A stretch of 64,000 nt of DNA from an uncultured Roseovarius sp. (GTDB taxonomy: Bacteria > Pseudomonadota > Alphaproteobacteria > Rhodobacterales > Rhodobacteraceae), in NCBI RefSeq assembly GCF_947259555.1, contig NZ_CAMYMD010000025.1:1-64000 (forward strand). The letters run 5' to 3'. Below the pieces are notes generated by a model, which was not told the origin of the DNA, did not search any database, and was given only the letters and a program-made list of their open reading frames with translations. A program made the position numbers and the translations under genes. Of the stretch, positions 42,427 to 51,009 are shown piece by piece (position 1 is the first letter of the stretch; each line of letters starts with the position of its first letter).

Positions 42427-42923
42427 GGCCTGTCGTCTCGTCGGCGCATCTTGCCAATTCGGGCCTTCCTGAATTGTCAGAGATGGAATTTGCCCTGACC
42501 ATGGCGAACAATGCCTTTCAACGCTGGATGGTGCGCTGCATGACGGCGGCTGGCATGCCGTCGCTTACCCCTCTGGAGGTGCTCATCGTGCATCTCGTCC
42601 ACCACCGGGAACGCCCCAAGAGCCTCGCCGATATTTGCCTTGTCCTGAATGTAGAGGATACGCATCTTGTCAATTATGCCGTGCGGAAACTGGAAAAACA
42701 GGGACTTGTGCAATCTGGCCGGAATGGCAAGGAAAAGACCGTTTCCATTACCGGGGCCGGGCAGGACTACTGCTCACAATACGGACGGGTGCGAGAGGCG
42801 CTGCTTGTGCGAGCCGTGTCTCAAATGGGGGTCGACAAGGCGGAAATTTCAAGATTGGCGGCGCTCTTGCGCGCGCTGTCCGGGGTCTACGACCAGGCCG
42901 CCAGAGGGGCGGCCGCGATTTGA
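42396..42923 (+). CDS. MarR-like winged-helix regulator
   Basis: A 175-residue protein with a winged-helix domain at about residues 60-125 (SLTPLEVLIVHLVHH, then SLADICLVLNVEDTHLVNYA as the recognition helix region, and VRKLEKQGLVQ). It belongs to the family of predicted MarR-type transcription factors (COG5631-like). It begins inside the dctM gene and its stop overlaps a TTG start of the next gene. It probably controls the hyu-TRAP region. Effector unknown. Confidence 0.82.
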   Translation: MDPSNNAGALGPVVSSAHLANSGLPELSEMEFALTMANNAFQRWMVRCMTAAGMPSLTPLEVLIVHLVHHRERPKSLADICLVLNVEDTHLVNYAVRKLEKQGLVQSGRNGKEKTVSITGAGQDYCSQYGRVREALLVRAVSQMGVDKAEISRLAALLRALSGVYDQAARGAAAI

Positions 42924-43843
42924 TAGCCCTTCTGCATGGGCTTGCACGGCAGGGGCGGCTTGTTCTGGTGATTGGTCTGATCGTCGGTATACTTGCCCCC
43001 GGCCTTGCAGAGTCGATGGCACCGCTGATCTTTCCCATGATTGTCTTTCTCCTGTTTCTGAGTGTGCTGCGCGTGGATGTCCTAAGCGCGTTCGGGGACT
43101 GGCGCGATGTGCCCGGCGCCGTGGGCATATCCGCGGCAATGCAGATCGGACTACCTCTCACGGCGATTGCCGTGCTCTGGGGCATTGGGGCGTTGGATTC
43201 CATACTCGGAATTGGCGTGGTTCTGGTGCTGGCCGCTGCCCCACTGACCGGTAGCCCGGGCCTTACGATTCTTGCGGGCGGTGACCCTGCCCCGGCCTTG
43301 CGCCAACTTATTACAGGCACAGCGATCCTACCCTTGACCGTCTTGCCGGTTTTCTGGCTGATGCCCGTATTCGGCGCACCCGAAGTTGTTGCAGGCGCCG
43401 CCGCACGCCTGCTGGGCGTGATAGGACTGGCGGGCGGCATAGGAGTTTGGGTAAGGCGATCCGCAGGTTTTCTGCAAACCACGCGCGGCGGAAAGGCTGT
43501 CGACGGTGTCATCACCTTGGTGATGGCTGTTGTCGTGGTGGGCTTGATGTCCTCAGTAGGGCCTGCCCTGATTGCGATGGAGCAGGATATCTGGGCAACT
43601 CTTGCGGTCGTCTGCGGTTTGAATTTTGGAGCACAAGCAGCCGCGCTTTTCATCCTGCGTCGGGGCAAATTCACATCAGAAGCACCAGCACTTGCGATCA
43701 TCGCCGGCAATCGAAATCTCGCTCTGTTTCTGGGTGCGCTGCCAGCGGATACAGGGGCCGCGCTACTTCTCTTCATCGGCTGCTATCAGGTGCCGATGTA
43801 TCTGACACCAATGATTATGGGTCCTCTCGTCCGCAGGCTTTAG
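42920..43843 (+). CDS. BASS-like (bile acid:sodium symporter superfamily) membrane protein
   Basis: The start is not certain. A TTG at 42920 overlaps the MarR stop (TTGA), with AGAGGGG upstream, and gives a 307-residue protein with 9-10 helices. No ATG occurs near the start of the hydrophobic region. Features such as VLVLAAAPLTGSPGLTILAGG near residue 107 and GNRNLALFLGALP near 265 resemble BASS/SbtA-type and arsenite permease-like carriers. A role in moving an organic anion of the same pathway is a guess from linkage. Confidence 0.68.
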   Translation: MIALLHGLARQGRLVLVIGLIVGILAPGLAESMAPLIFPMIVFLLFLSVLRVDVLSAFGDWRDVPGAVGISAAMQIGLPLTAIAVLWGIGALDSILGIGVVLVLAAAPLTGSPGLTILAGGDPAPALRQLITGTAILPLTVLPVFWLMPVFGAPEVVAGAAARLLGVIGLAGGIGVWVRRSAGFLQTTRGGKAVDGVITLVMAVVVVGLMSSVGPALIAMEQDIWATLAVVCGLNFGAQAAALFILRRGKFTSEAPALAIIAGNRNLALFLGALPADTGAALLLFIGCYQVPMYLTPMIMGPLVRRL

Positions 43844-44122
43844 GGCGTGTCGTCATTTAGAATGCGCTGCGTCCAAGAAGCAAAATAATGCCAGTTTGGA
43901 ACCAAGCGGAAAAATCTCTTCTTACGTGTTAATTTGAATTGTATTCTACCATTAGATGTAGTTCTTTTACCTCATAACGTGCGGCGATGTCTGTGCCGCA
44001 ATGACATGACACGCATGTGTCCAAGGGTAACGCGTACCCCGTAAATGTGAGTGATCTCAGTCTTTAGCCATTCGAGGGTGTTTTCGACATGTCGTCAGTT
44101 CAGCCGACCGAAAGAGAGAGCT
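43844..44122. other. 279-base AT-rich noncoding region
   Basis: The base composition drops clearly below that of the flanking genes, with runs such as TTAATTTGAATTG. I see no tRNA cloverleaf, strong terminator or conserved ORF. It presumably contains the promoter of the following gene. It marks the boundary between the TRAP operon and a stretch of less conserved genes. Confidence 0.5.
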
Positions 44123-44884
44123 TTGACAAATACAGCCTACGAAGCACTGATGCAGAATCCTGCTTATCCAGCCGAGGAGCGCACGCAGCCCAAACCACCC
44201 GGACAGGCGATGACCGTGGTGTTGATGAGCATGGTCGCAATGCTCGGTGTTGCCGTTGGCGCAATGGCGATGGGAACCTCGTTTTGGTGGGCAATTCTAT
44301 TTGGATATGGAGCACAGATGATCTTTATCGTGCTCATGATCGGAGGATTTATGGCCTTGCATAAACTCAGACAGACTGGAAATCCCCGTAACGCGGTAGA
44401 AATCGACGCGCTGAATTATACATCGTCTCAAACTGATCCAGCGGTTTGGCTATCCTTTCAGCCAAGAGCAAATGTGGATCGTATCAAAGACAGGATCGCT
44501 GTCAGCGCGGCGAATGACAGGAACAGCAAGAAATGCTGCCAGTGGCTCTCGGAACACGATTGCGAAGTTCACCTATGCTCGGATCATGATAGCCTGTTGG
44601 CAGACCTTCTCGCGGCACCCGACAGATGGTCTGCACTTATTGTCGATGCGGATCACATAGGGGGCGCAAGGTCTGTCTCGCAGGAAATAGAATATCTGCG
44701 GAGCGAGTTGAGAGATGTTCCAATAATCATTCTCGGCAATCGTCAGGAAAAGGACGAACTGAGCGATCTTGCGTCAGCAAGCAAGAGTGTTGTTCTCGCC
44801 AAACCGTTCTTTCGCAAGACACTCTTCGCCGCGTTACACCGCGTGACGTCGTTTCAGGTTTCATTCGCATCCGTACGTCATTGA
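44123..44884 (+). CDS. Membrane protein with a degenerate response-receiver-like domain
   Basis: The start is unclear: TTG at 44123 follows AAGAGAGAG, while GTG at 44051 and ATG at 44150 are in the same frame. From the TTG the product is 253 residues. It has two predicted helices at about residues 30-80 (MTVVLMSMVAMLGVAVGAMA and MIFIVLMIGGFMAL). The C-terminal half looks like a receiver: SALIVDADHIGG holds an Asp where phosphorylation would occur, and VVLAKPF has the conserved Lys-Pro. The acidic pair expected near the first strand is missing (RIAVSAANDRNSK). I do not recognise a family. Confidence 0.6.
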   Translation: MTNTAYEALMQNPAYPAEERTQPKPPGQAMTVVLMSMVAMLGVAVGAMAMGTSFWWAILFGYGAQMIFIVLMIGGFMALHKLRQTGNPRNAVEIDALNYTSSQTDPAVWLSFQPRANVDRIKDRIAVSAANDRNSKKCCQWLSEHDCEVHLCSDHDSLLADLLAAPDRWSALIVDADHIGGARSVSQEIEYLRSELRDVPIIILGNRQEKDELSDLASASKSVVLAKPFFRKTLFAALHRVTSFQVSFASVRH

Positions 44885-44992
44885 CGACAAGCTGCTTACT
44901 CGGAGCGCAGGGCAGACTCGCGTCATCCTGTCTTGATCTGCAAGTATCGCCTGGGTTCCACCGGCGCGGCGAGACCCAAATACATGCGGATT

Positions 44993-45385
44993 TCAGTCGG
45001 TTTGCAAGGCGCTTGCCACAAGCGCAAAGAACCCGAGATACGTCATCTGGTGCAGGGCTTGATCCAGACCCAGATAGCGCCAGAACCGGGGGTCGGTCTC
45101 GTCAATACCCTGCAAACGGACAATGCGGGCTTTGCCCCAGTCGATATGATAATGCAGCACCAACTCCGCAGCCCCCAAGGTCAGGCACTGCCAGACAGAC
45201 AAGCCTGCCCAAAGAAAGATCGGCACACTAAGCGCGCTATGAAGCGCTGCATGTATCAGCCCAGAGGGATGCCCGTAGCGGCCCTTGTTCATGACCATCC
45301 AGCCAGTCTGGAAACGGAAATCGGCGAGGTAGTGCTTGATTTGGAACAACGCCAGAAAAAAGGCCCACTCGAAAATGCCCGTCAT
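44993..45385 (-). CDS. DUF3307-family membrane protein
   Basis: A 130-residue protein starting at the ATG at 45385, with GAGGAGAT upstream. It has three or four predicted helices and matches DUF3307 in QIKHYLADFRFQTGWMVMNK near residue 15 and HIDWGKARIV near 80, with several conserved His residues. Function unknown in the family. It is separated from the upstream cyclase gene by a terminator and so is its own unit. Confidence 0.78.
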   Translation of the reverse strand: MTGIFEWAFFLALFQIKHYLADFRFQTGWMVMNKGRYGHPSGLIHAALHSALSVPIFLWAGLSVWQCLTLGAAELVLHYHIDWGKARIVRLQGIDETDPRFWRYLGLDQALHQMTYLGFFALVASALQTD

Positions 45386-45447
45386 CAAAAATCTCCTCGG
45401 ACGGCACGGAAAACTGAAATCTGCGTTCGTACTTTGAGGCCAATGTC

Positions 45448-45474
45448 AAAAAAGTGACAGACTGCGACTGTCAC
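45448..45474 (-). terminator. Rho-independent terminator after the cyclase gene
   Basis: On the minus strand, GTGACAG and CTGTCAC make a perfect 7-bp stem with a 7-base loop, followed by six T residues. It ends the leftward unit that contains the permuted oxidase and cyclase genes. Confidence 0.85.
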
Positions 45475-45517
45475 AGCAAGCTATCCGATCAGTATATCAC
45501 ATTCCCAACGAATTGCA

Positions 45518-47296
45518 TCATCGTCTTGGCAGACCCATTTCAACAAGCGGTTCCAGATCATCCTTTATACCCGCGACAAGAGCAGGCCATTTTGGGAAAT
45601 GAAAACCGTATTTGATGATCTCCAAAGAGAAACCCGGCCGCACCAACAGCGCCTGATCGAGGGATCGACGAGCGGCTGCGGTATCTCCGGCACGCAATGA
45701 AACGACGGCCATGGCAGAATGTACAAACGCCTCTGCCCCGGGATGGCGGGCAGCGGATTCGAGATACTGGCGGGTATTCTCGCCGAGATGCATATCGCGC
45801 ATCCAGATCGCCACCGCGAGCATCCAGTAAAAAGACCAAAGCATCGGATCTTGCGGACTGAGGCGGATCGCCTCCAGCCCGGCTGCCTCCATTTCGTAGG
45901 TATCCGGGTCTTTTTGAAACAGGTTGATGAAGGTCTGAGCATTGTAAACGAGCGCGTCATTGTGATTGAGCGCGCGGGCACGCGCCAGAGCATCGCGCGC
46001 ATCGCTTTCACGTCCTTGCAAAGTGAGCAACTGTGCCAGCGTGATGTGGCCCAATTCAAGCCGGTCATCCAACTCGATCGCACGGTCGGCATGATACATG
46101 CCCGCAACGACGTCTTCACGAGGATTTCGGCTACGGCCCGAATAGATGCGTACGGCGTGCACGCGGCCAAGAAGCGCGTGTGGCAACGCATAGCTCGGGT
46201 CCGCCTCGGCCGCCGCCTTGAAAAGTGCGGTCGCAGTGCGCACCCCGCCGGTTGTGCGCATGTCGATCTCGGTCAAACCGCGCTGGCACATCTCCCATGC
46301 CGACAGACTCTCTGTTGGTTTGGCGCGGGACATCGCGCGCTCGTGAGCACCAATTTCGGGGGTCAAGCCAGTTACAATGCAACGCGTGATATCGTCTTGA
46401 AGCGCAAAAAGGTCGGACATGTCACGATCGTAGCGGTCTGACCAGATCTGATGCCCGGTTTCAGCCTCGATCAACTGAGCAGTGACTCTCAGGCGTGAAC
46501 CAGCACGTCTAACAGCACCCTGAACCACATAGCGCACCCGCATGTCCTGCGCGATCTGACGCATGTCCTGTGGACGTTCCTTGTAAGCAAAAGAAGACCC
46601 GCGGGCGATAACAAAGAGGGACCGAAAGCGCGACAGTTCGTTGATGAGATCTTCGGCGATTCCGTCGGCGAGAAATCCATCTTCGACAGCTGGAGAAAGG
46701 TTGTCAAATGGCAAGACGATCACGGACGGTCGGTCGGCGCTCTGGGTTACGGTGCTCCGGCTCGCGGCCTCGACACCCGTGGAGACCTGCCAGACCTCGA
46801 CAGGTGCGGGAATGTTGCGCACATACTGCATGCCCTGTCCGATGATGGTCATGGTTGCATCGTTCGCCATCATGTCTCGTACGGTACGGGAAATGCAGAT
46901 ACCGCCCGGCGCCGACAATGTCTCTAGCCGGGCAGCGATATTCACCACATCCCCCAGCACATCCGTACCGTCGATCAAGACGCTGCCGTGGTTGATTCCA
47001 ACCCGCAAGCGGATCCGCCGATCCTCCGGTACAGCATCTTCATGCGCCGCGATGGCGCGTTGTGCATAGAGCGATGCCCGAATGGCCGCGGCAGGGTCTG
47101 GAAACTCCACCAGAAGCCCGTCACCCATGGATTTTACGATCCGGCCTCCATTTTCAGCTATGGCAGGGTCTATTATGCCCTGTCGGAGCTCATGAAGGCG
47201 CGCGAAAACCGTTTCTTCATCCAAAGTAACCAGCCGCGAGAATCCCACCACGTCTGCGGCGGCGATGGTTGTCGCCCTGCGTTCCAGCGTCTTCAT
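45518..47296 (-). CDS. Class III adenylate/guanylate cyclase-like protein with TolB-like and TPR regions
   Basis: The 592-residue protein begins with a class III cyclase domain (residues about 8-170). Metal-binding aspartates are Asp15 (AADVVGFSRL) and Asp59 (VKSMGDGLLVEF), with VLGDVVNIAARLE as the adenine/transition-state region. Residues about 190-300 form a TolB-like N-terminal domain (SVIVLPFDNLSP, ELSRFRSLFVIARGSSFAYK). From about 330 to the end there are TPR-type helical repeats. No membrane segment is evident. This architecture is common in Rhizobiales and Rhodobacterales. It lies 50 bases downstream of the permuted oxidase gene and probably shares its transcript. Confidence 0.9.
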   Translation of the reverse strand: MKTLERRATTIAAADVVGFSRLVTLDEETVFARLHELRQGIIDPAIAENGGRIVKSMGDGLLVEFPDPAAAIRASLYAQRAIAAHEDAVPEDRRIRLRVGINHGSVLIDGTDVLGDVVNIAARLETLSAPGGICISRTVRDMMANDATMTIIGQGMQYVRNIPAPVEVWQVSTGVEAASRSTVTQSADRPSVIVLPFDNLSPAVEDGFLADGIAEDLINELSRFRSLFVIARGSSFAYKERPQDMRQIAQDMRVRYVVQGAVRRAGSRLRVTAQLIEAETGHQIWSDRYDRDMSDLFALQDDITRCIVTGLTPEIGAHERAMSRAKPTESLSAWEMCQRGLTEIDMRTTGGVRTATALFKAAAEADPSYALPHALLGRVHAVRIYSGRSRNPREDVVAGMYHADRAIELDDRLELGHITLAQLLTLQGRESDARDALARARALNHNDALVYNAQTFINLFQKDPDTYEMEAAGLEAIRLSPQDPMLWSFYWMLAVAIWMRDMHLGENTRQYLESAARHPGAEAFVHSAMAVVSLRAGDTAAARRSLDQALLVRPGFSLEIIKYGFHFPKWPALVAGIKDDLEPLVEMGLPRR

Positions 47297-47346
47297 CCCT
47301 GTTCCCTCTGTCGGAGTACCGTGCCCTTACTCCGCGCCGGTACTTT

Positions 47347-48909
47347 CTAAGGCATGCGGGTAATCTTTGTCACCTGCGCATTTTTTTGGATACTTAGTGT
47401 CGGTGCCATTTGTGTCCAGATGTCGAGCCAGCCTTTTGACAGTACTGTGACCGCAGGCTTGTCACTGAAAATCAGGCCAAGCGTCAGCGGCAGCGAAATC
47501 CAGATCATGCCATAATAGGCAGGGATCTGCCTTAGAGGTCCATAGCCCTGCACGGAATAAGCGTATTCCAGCATACCCGTCAGGATCAGCAAGTCATTCT
47601 TTTCAAGAAAATCATAAAAGCTGTCGTATTTCAGGAGTTCCGTTGGTGCGGTCATCGGCATCGGCATGGTCAACCCGCGATACAGCAACAGCAGCAAATC
47701 ATATTCCGCCAATTTCACCAGAATCTCGCCCTTGACCTTTTCCGCGTCGAAGCCGTCAAGCCAGTTCTGAGGGTCGGCAAAGGGTTTATTGGCTTCGTAA
47801 TAGCCTTTGAGCAGAGTGAACTCATCATAATCCATCAGCGTCGCGGGGGCCGGGACACCCGGAAACTGGCCGGTCGTCACCATGGCGCGGATCGTGTGCC
47901 CTGCCGGGTCCTGATGATCCGCTTTCACGTACATGCCTTCGCGGATATTATCGGTCATGAACCCGCATTCGGCAAAATGCGCCGCCATGTGATTATATGC
48001 GGGCGACAAATAGCAGGTGCCCAATTCACAAGCAGTCGCCGCACCGTCATTCGACGGCGCGGGGCTGTCATAGGTAACCGTGTGGGTCTTGCCGCCGAAC
48101 CTGTCAGTGGACTCAAGAATTTCCACGTTGGTGAATCCCTGCTGTTGAAGACGGTGCGCGAACATCATACCCGAGGGCCCCGCACCCAGCACGATGATCG
48201 GCGCGCTCTTGTCTTCGGGCAGGGACCAGCCGAGCTTTTCCTGGTGATCGAGCAGCATCCCGCCATATTGCCAGCATTGCAGGACAGACTCGAAGCAGGT
48301 TGAGCCATGCACGAACAGCGTATTGTTCTTTCCTTGCAGATCAAGATAACTCCACGGGCCGCCTGAAAGAAGCCCGGCATTGTCGAAATGGTCGAAATAG
48401 GGTGTACGCAGATCGACCGGGGCCCCGCGGGCATCTGAAACGATCTCGTAGTCCGGATAGGGCCACCAATCGAGCGTCGGCAGAGTATCCCTCAGATTCT
48501 GAATGAATTCCGCCTCGGTCATCGGGGGATCGGCGGGCCCTTGCAACTGGTAGACGGTCACAAGGTTTTCAGTCATGGCGTTGGCGGTTTCAAGCGAGAA
48601 CTGCTTTGCCGTCTCATTGCGATACCCGCTGACTTGGCCAGACATTTCGCCGATTTCGGTCGGGGCCAGAATGATCCCGTATTGCGGCGCGGGACTGGGC
48701 ACCTTTACCCGCACCAACGTCGTGTGAAAGGTGAAATTGGTCAGTTTACCAAACACATCCAACTCTGCCGGCGTATAATCGCAGACACCTATCAGGTTGC
48801 GCGGTTCGCAAGCGATGACCAACAAATCGCAAGTCTTGCTTACAGGTGCGGCCCCTTCAATAGAAACGGTGATCGAGACGGGCGAGGACGTCGAAGTCTG
48901 GGATTGCAA
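47347..48909 (-). CDS. FAD amine-oxidase-like protein with its halves in permuted order
   Basis: The TTG at 48909 is preferred because AAGGAGA lies seven bases upstream; an ATG at 48948 would add 13 residues. The 520-residue protein has the FAD Rossmann motif VLGAGPSGMMFAHRL not at the N terminus but near residue 240, with the acidic residue in ILESTDRFGGKTHT following. Residues 1 to about 230 resemble the C-terminal half of such oxidases (CDLLVIACEPRNL, FHTTLVRVKVPSP, and YLDLQGKNNTLFVHG with FESV). The end, SIQKNAQVTKITRMP, is the strand that normally leads into that half. Joining the end to the start restores a normal order. Function unknown; see findings. Confidence 0.8.
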   Translation of the reverse strand: MQSQTSTSSPVSITVSIEGAAPVSKTCDLLVIACEPRNLIGVCDYTPAELDVFGKLTNFTFHTTLVRVKVPSPAPQYGIILAPTEIGEMSGQVSGYRNETAKQFSLETANAMTENLVTVYQLQGPADPPMTEAEFIQNLRDTLPTLDWWPYPDYEIVSDARGAPVDLRTPYFDHFDNAGLLSGGPWSYLDLQGKNNTLFVHGSTCFESVLQCWQYGGMLLDHQEKLGWSLPEDKSAPIIVLGAGPSGMMFAHRLQQQGFTNVEILESTDRFGGKTHTVTYDSPAPSNDGAATACELGTCYLSPAYNHMAAHFAECGFMTDNIREGMYVKADHQDPAGHTIRAMVTTGQFPGVPAPATLMDYDEFTLLKGYYEANKPFADPQNWLDGFDAEKVKGEILVKLAEYDLLLLLYRGLTMPMPMTAPTELLKYDSFYDFLEKNDLLILTGMLEYAYSVQGYGPLRQIPAYYGMIWISLPLTLGLIFSDKPAVTVLSKGWLDIWTQMAPTLSIQKNAQVTKITRMP

Positions 48910-49073
48910 AACAAATCTCCTTGAATGTCTGAATTTTAAAACACCCATCCAATGGGCTGGTGAAAGAGTACCTCAACTTGACCTTGGATAGAATTGACAA
49001 ATGCAACCGCAACGCAATCCTTGAACGTGGGCGGGTTGGAAGAGTAACTCTCCCGCGCACCACCATCAAACAC
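48910..49073. other. 164-base gap upstream of the permuted oxidase
   Basis: Holds the leader of the oxidase gene (leftward) and the 3' flank of the LysR gene. A small hairpin, AGAGT-A-ACTCT, is present near 49039-49049. No second Rossmann motif or gene fragment is seen, which argues against a broken neighbouring copy of the oxidase. Confidence 0.5.
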
Positions 49074-50042
49074 TCAGCGATAGGTTCGCTCCTCAATCGG
49101 CGTGGCCTCGATCCGCGCACGCAGGCGGTCAACCAACCACTGCTCTGCCCGGTTCAGCACCGCGCGCGGGTTCCACACCACATGCACATCCACCGCCGCC
49201 GTCTGATCGAAAGGAGGTAATTGCCACAGGAGGTTGTCGCGCACGTCGCGTTCGGCCACGTGCAGCGGCAAGGGTCCGATGCCAAGGCCCGCGATGATCA
49301 TGCGCCGCACCTCCTCCAGATGGCTCGATGTGGCGATGATCTGATCGCCGAGTTCCGCCTGCGCGCGCATCAGCGTCACCGGTTTGAGCGCGTCCTGCAA
49401 GCGATCGGTCTCGAAACTGACGGCGCTTTGGCCCGCCAGATCGGCGCGCGTCAGGTCGCGGCGGCCAAACAGGGGATGCGGCGGGCCGCAAAACAGGCCG
49501 AAGAATTCGCGGTAAAGCCGCAGATATTCCAGCTTGGGATTGCGCTGATGCACGAGGCAGATGGCGAAAGAGGCCGAGCGCGCCGAGACCGTTTCGATCG
49601 CCTGCGCCGAGGAATGCACCTCGATCGAGAGGGTCGCGCGCGGGTTCTCGGCGTGGAACTCCGCCAGCACCTGATCAAAAAGCGGGCAGATGACATGGCT
49701 TGCCAGGGATACCCGCACATGCCCTGTCACCTCGTCGGTCATGTTGCGCATGAGGGTGGAGAGCCGCAGGATCGAGCCTTGGATATCGAGCGCCTCGCGA
49801 TAGAGCACCTCACCCGCCTCGGTCAGCTCGAACCGCCCCGGCGAGCGGTGAATGAGGCGCTTTCCCACCCTATCTTCCAGCCTTTTCAAAGCGGTAGAAA
49901 CCGAAGGCTGGGTCAGGCGCAGCCGGTTTGCGGCATCTGTGACCGACCGTGATTGCGCGAGGACGACGAAGGTGCGCAAGAGATTCCAATCCATCTCGCG
50001 CATGATCCGTTCGGGGCTGTCGCGGCTTTCCATAGATTTCAT
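49074..50042 (-). CDS. LysR-family regulator of the polyamine-type operon
   Basis: Up to 322 residues from the ATG at 50042; starts at MREMDWNLL or MDWNLL (near residue 14-17) are also possible. The winged helix is clear: MDWNLLRTFVVLAQSRSVTD, then LRLTQPSVSTALKRLEDRVG. The ligand-binding domain follows from about residue 105. It is divergent from the ABC transporter operon, with 100 bases between, so it most likely activates it in response to the substrate or a breakdown product. Confidence 0.9.
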   Translation of the reverse strand: MKSMESRDSPERIMREMDWNLLRTFVVLAQSRSVTDAANRLRLTQPSVSTALKRLEDRVGKRLIHRSPGRFELTEAGEVLYREALDIQGSILRLSTLMRNMTDEVTGHVRVSLASHVICPLFDQVLAEFHAENPRATLSIEVHSSAQAIETVSARSASFAICLVHQRNPKLEYLRLYREFFGLFCGPPHPLFGRRDLTRADLAGQSAVSFETDRLQDALKPVTLMRAQAELGDQIIATSSHLEEVRRMIIAGLGIGPLPLHVAERDVRDNLLWQLPPFDQTAAVDVHVVWNPRAVLNRAEQWLVDRLRARIEATPIEERTYR

Positions 50043-50142
50043 CTATTGTCACAATTCCTCTTATCTATTTGATTAATGATGGACCGCTTTGCACCCTCTG
50101 GGCAAGCCCGCATTGAACGGGACGCGCATGAAAGGGAGACGC

Positions 50143-51009
50143 ATGTCGGTCGAAGCCCGCGAGGCAAGACAGCCGTGGATACTGCTTTCACCCGCCCTCG
50201 CGGCGGTGCTCTTCCTGCTGATCATCCCGCTGATGTTCATCGTGGTCTATTCGTTCTGGCTGCGCTCGGCGATGGGCGCGGATCAGGTGGGATTCTACCT
50301 CGACAACTGGCAAAAGGCGCTGAGCGACCGGTTTTATCGCGACATCCTGCTGAATACGCTGAAGATCGCGGCGATCACCACGCTGATCTGCGGGCTGATG
50401 GGCTATCCGGCGGCCTATTTCATTGCCCGGTCCAAGGGCAACAAGATGATCCTGCTGCTGCTTTTGATGCTGCCGTTCTGGATCAGCTACATCATCCGCA
50501 CGATGAGCTGGATCAACATCCTCGGCACGTCGGGGGCGCTCAATACCCTGCTGATGACGCTCGGGATCATCAGCGATCCGATGCAGATGCTCTATAACGA
50601 GGCGACGGTGATCCTCGGCCTCGTGCATTTCCTGCTGCCGTTCATGGTGCTGAATGTCTATGTCAGCCTCGAGGGGATCGACACCAATCTCGAAGACGCC
50701 GCCACCTCGCTCGGGGCGACCCGGTGGGAGGCGTTTACCCAAGTGACCCTGCCGCTGTCGCTGCCGGGTCTGGCGGCGGGCGGATTGCTGTGCTTCGTGC
50801 TGGGCGCGGGCACCTATATCACCCCGGTGATCCTTGGCGGGCCGACCGATGCGATGTTCGCCAATCTGGTGTTCGAGGCGATCATCACGCAACTCAACTG
50901 GCCGCTCGGCTCGGCGCTGTCGCTGCTGCTGCTGGCGGTCCTCGGCGTGCTGGTGGCGATCTACAACCGCTATCTCGGCATGGCGCAACTTGCCAAGGGG
51001 CTGGGCTGA
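50143..51009 (+). CDS. ABC transporter permease, PotB-like
   Basis: The ATG at 50143 has AAAGGGAG upstream and is preferred to an ATG 15 bases earlier. The 288-residue protein has six predicted helices and the permease loop EDAATSLGATRWEAFTQVTL near residue 190, where it meets the ATPase. It belongs to the spermidine/putrescine-type family. It shares a base with the next permease (TGATG). Confidence 0.92.
   Translation: MSVEAREARQPWILLSPALAAVLFLLIIPLMFIVVYSFWLRSAMGADQVGFYLDNWQKALSDRFYRDILLNTLKIAAITTLICGLMGYPAAYFIARSKGNKMILLLLLMLPFWISYIIRTMSWINILGTSGALNTLLMTLGIISDPMQMLYNEATVILGLVHFLLPFMVLNVYVSLEGIDTNLEDAATSLGATRWEAFTQVTLPLSLPGLAAGGLLCFVLGAGTYITPVILGGPTDAMFANLVFEAIITQLNWPLGSALSLLLLAVLGVLVAIYNRYLGMAQLAKGLG

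Noticed and set aside
43844-44122. AT-rich gap checked for tRNA or small RNA genes
   Set aside because: No cloverleaf, no paired promoter-terminator layout and no conserved motif could be found by eye.
47347-48948. Permuted oxidase considered as a fusion of two broken genes or a frameshift
   Set aside because: The frame is continuous over 520 codons, both halves are complete and non-redundant, and no other oxidase fragment lies in the flanking gaps.
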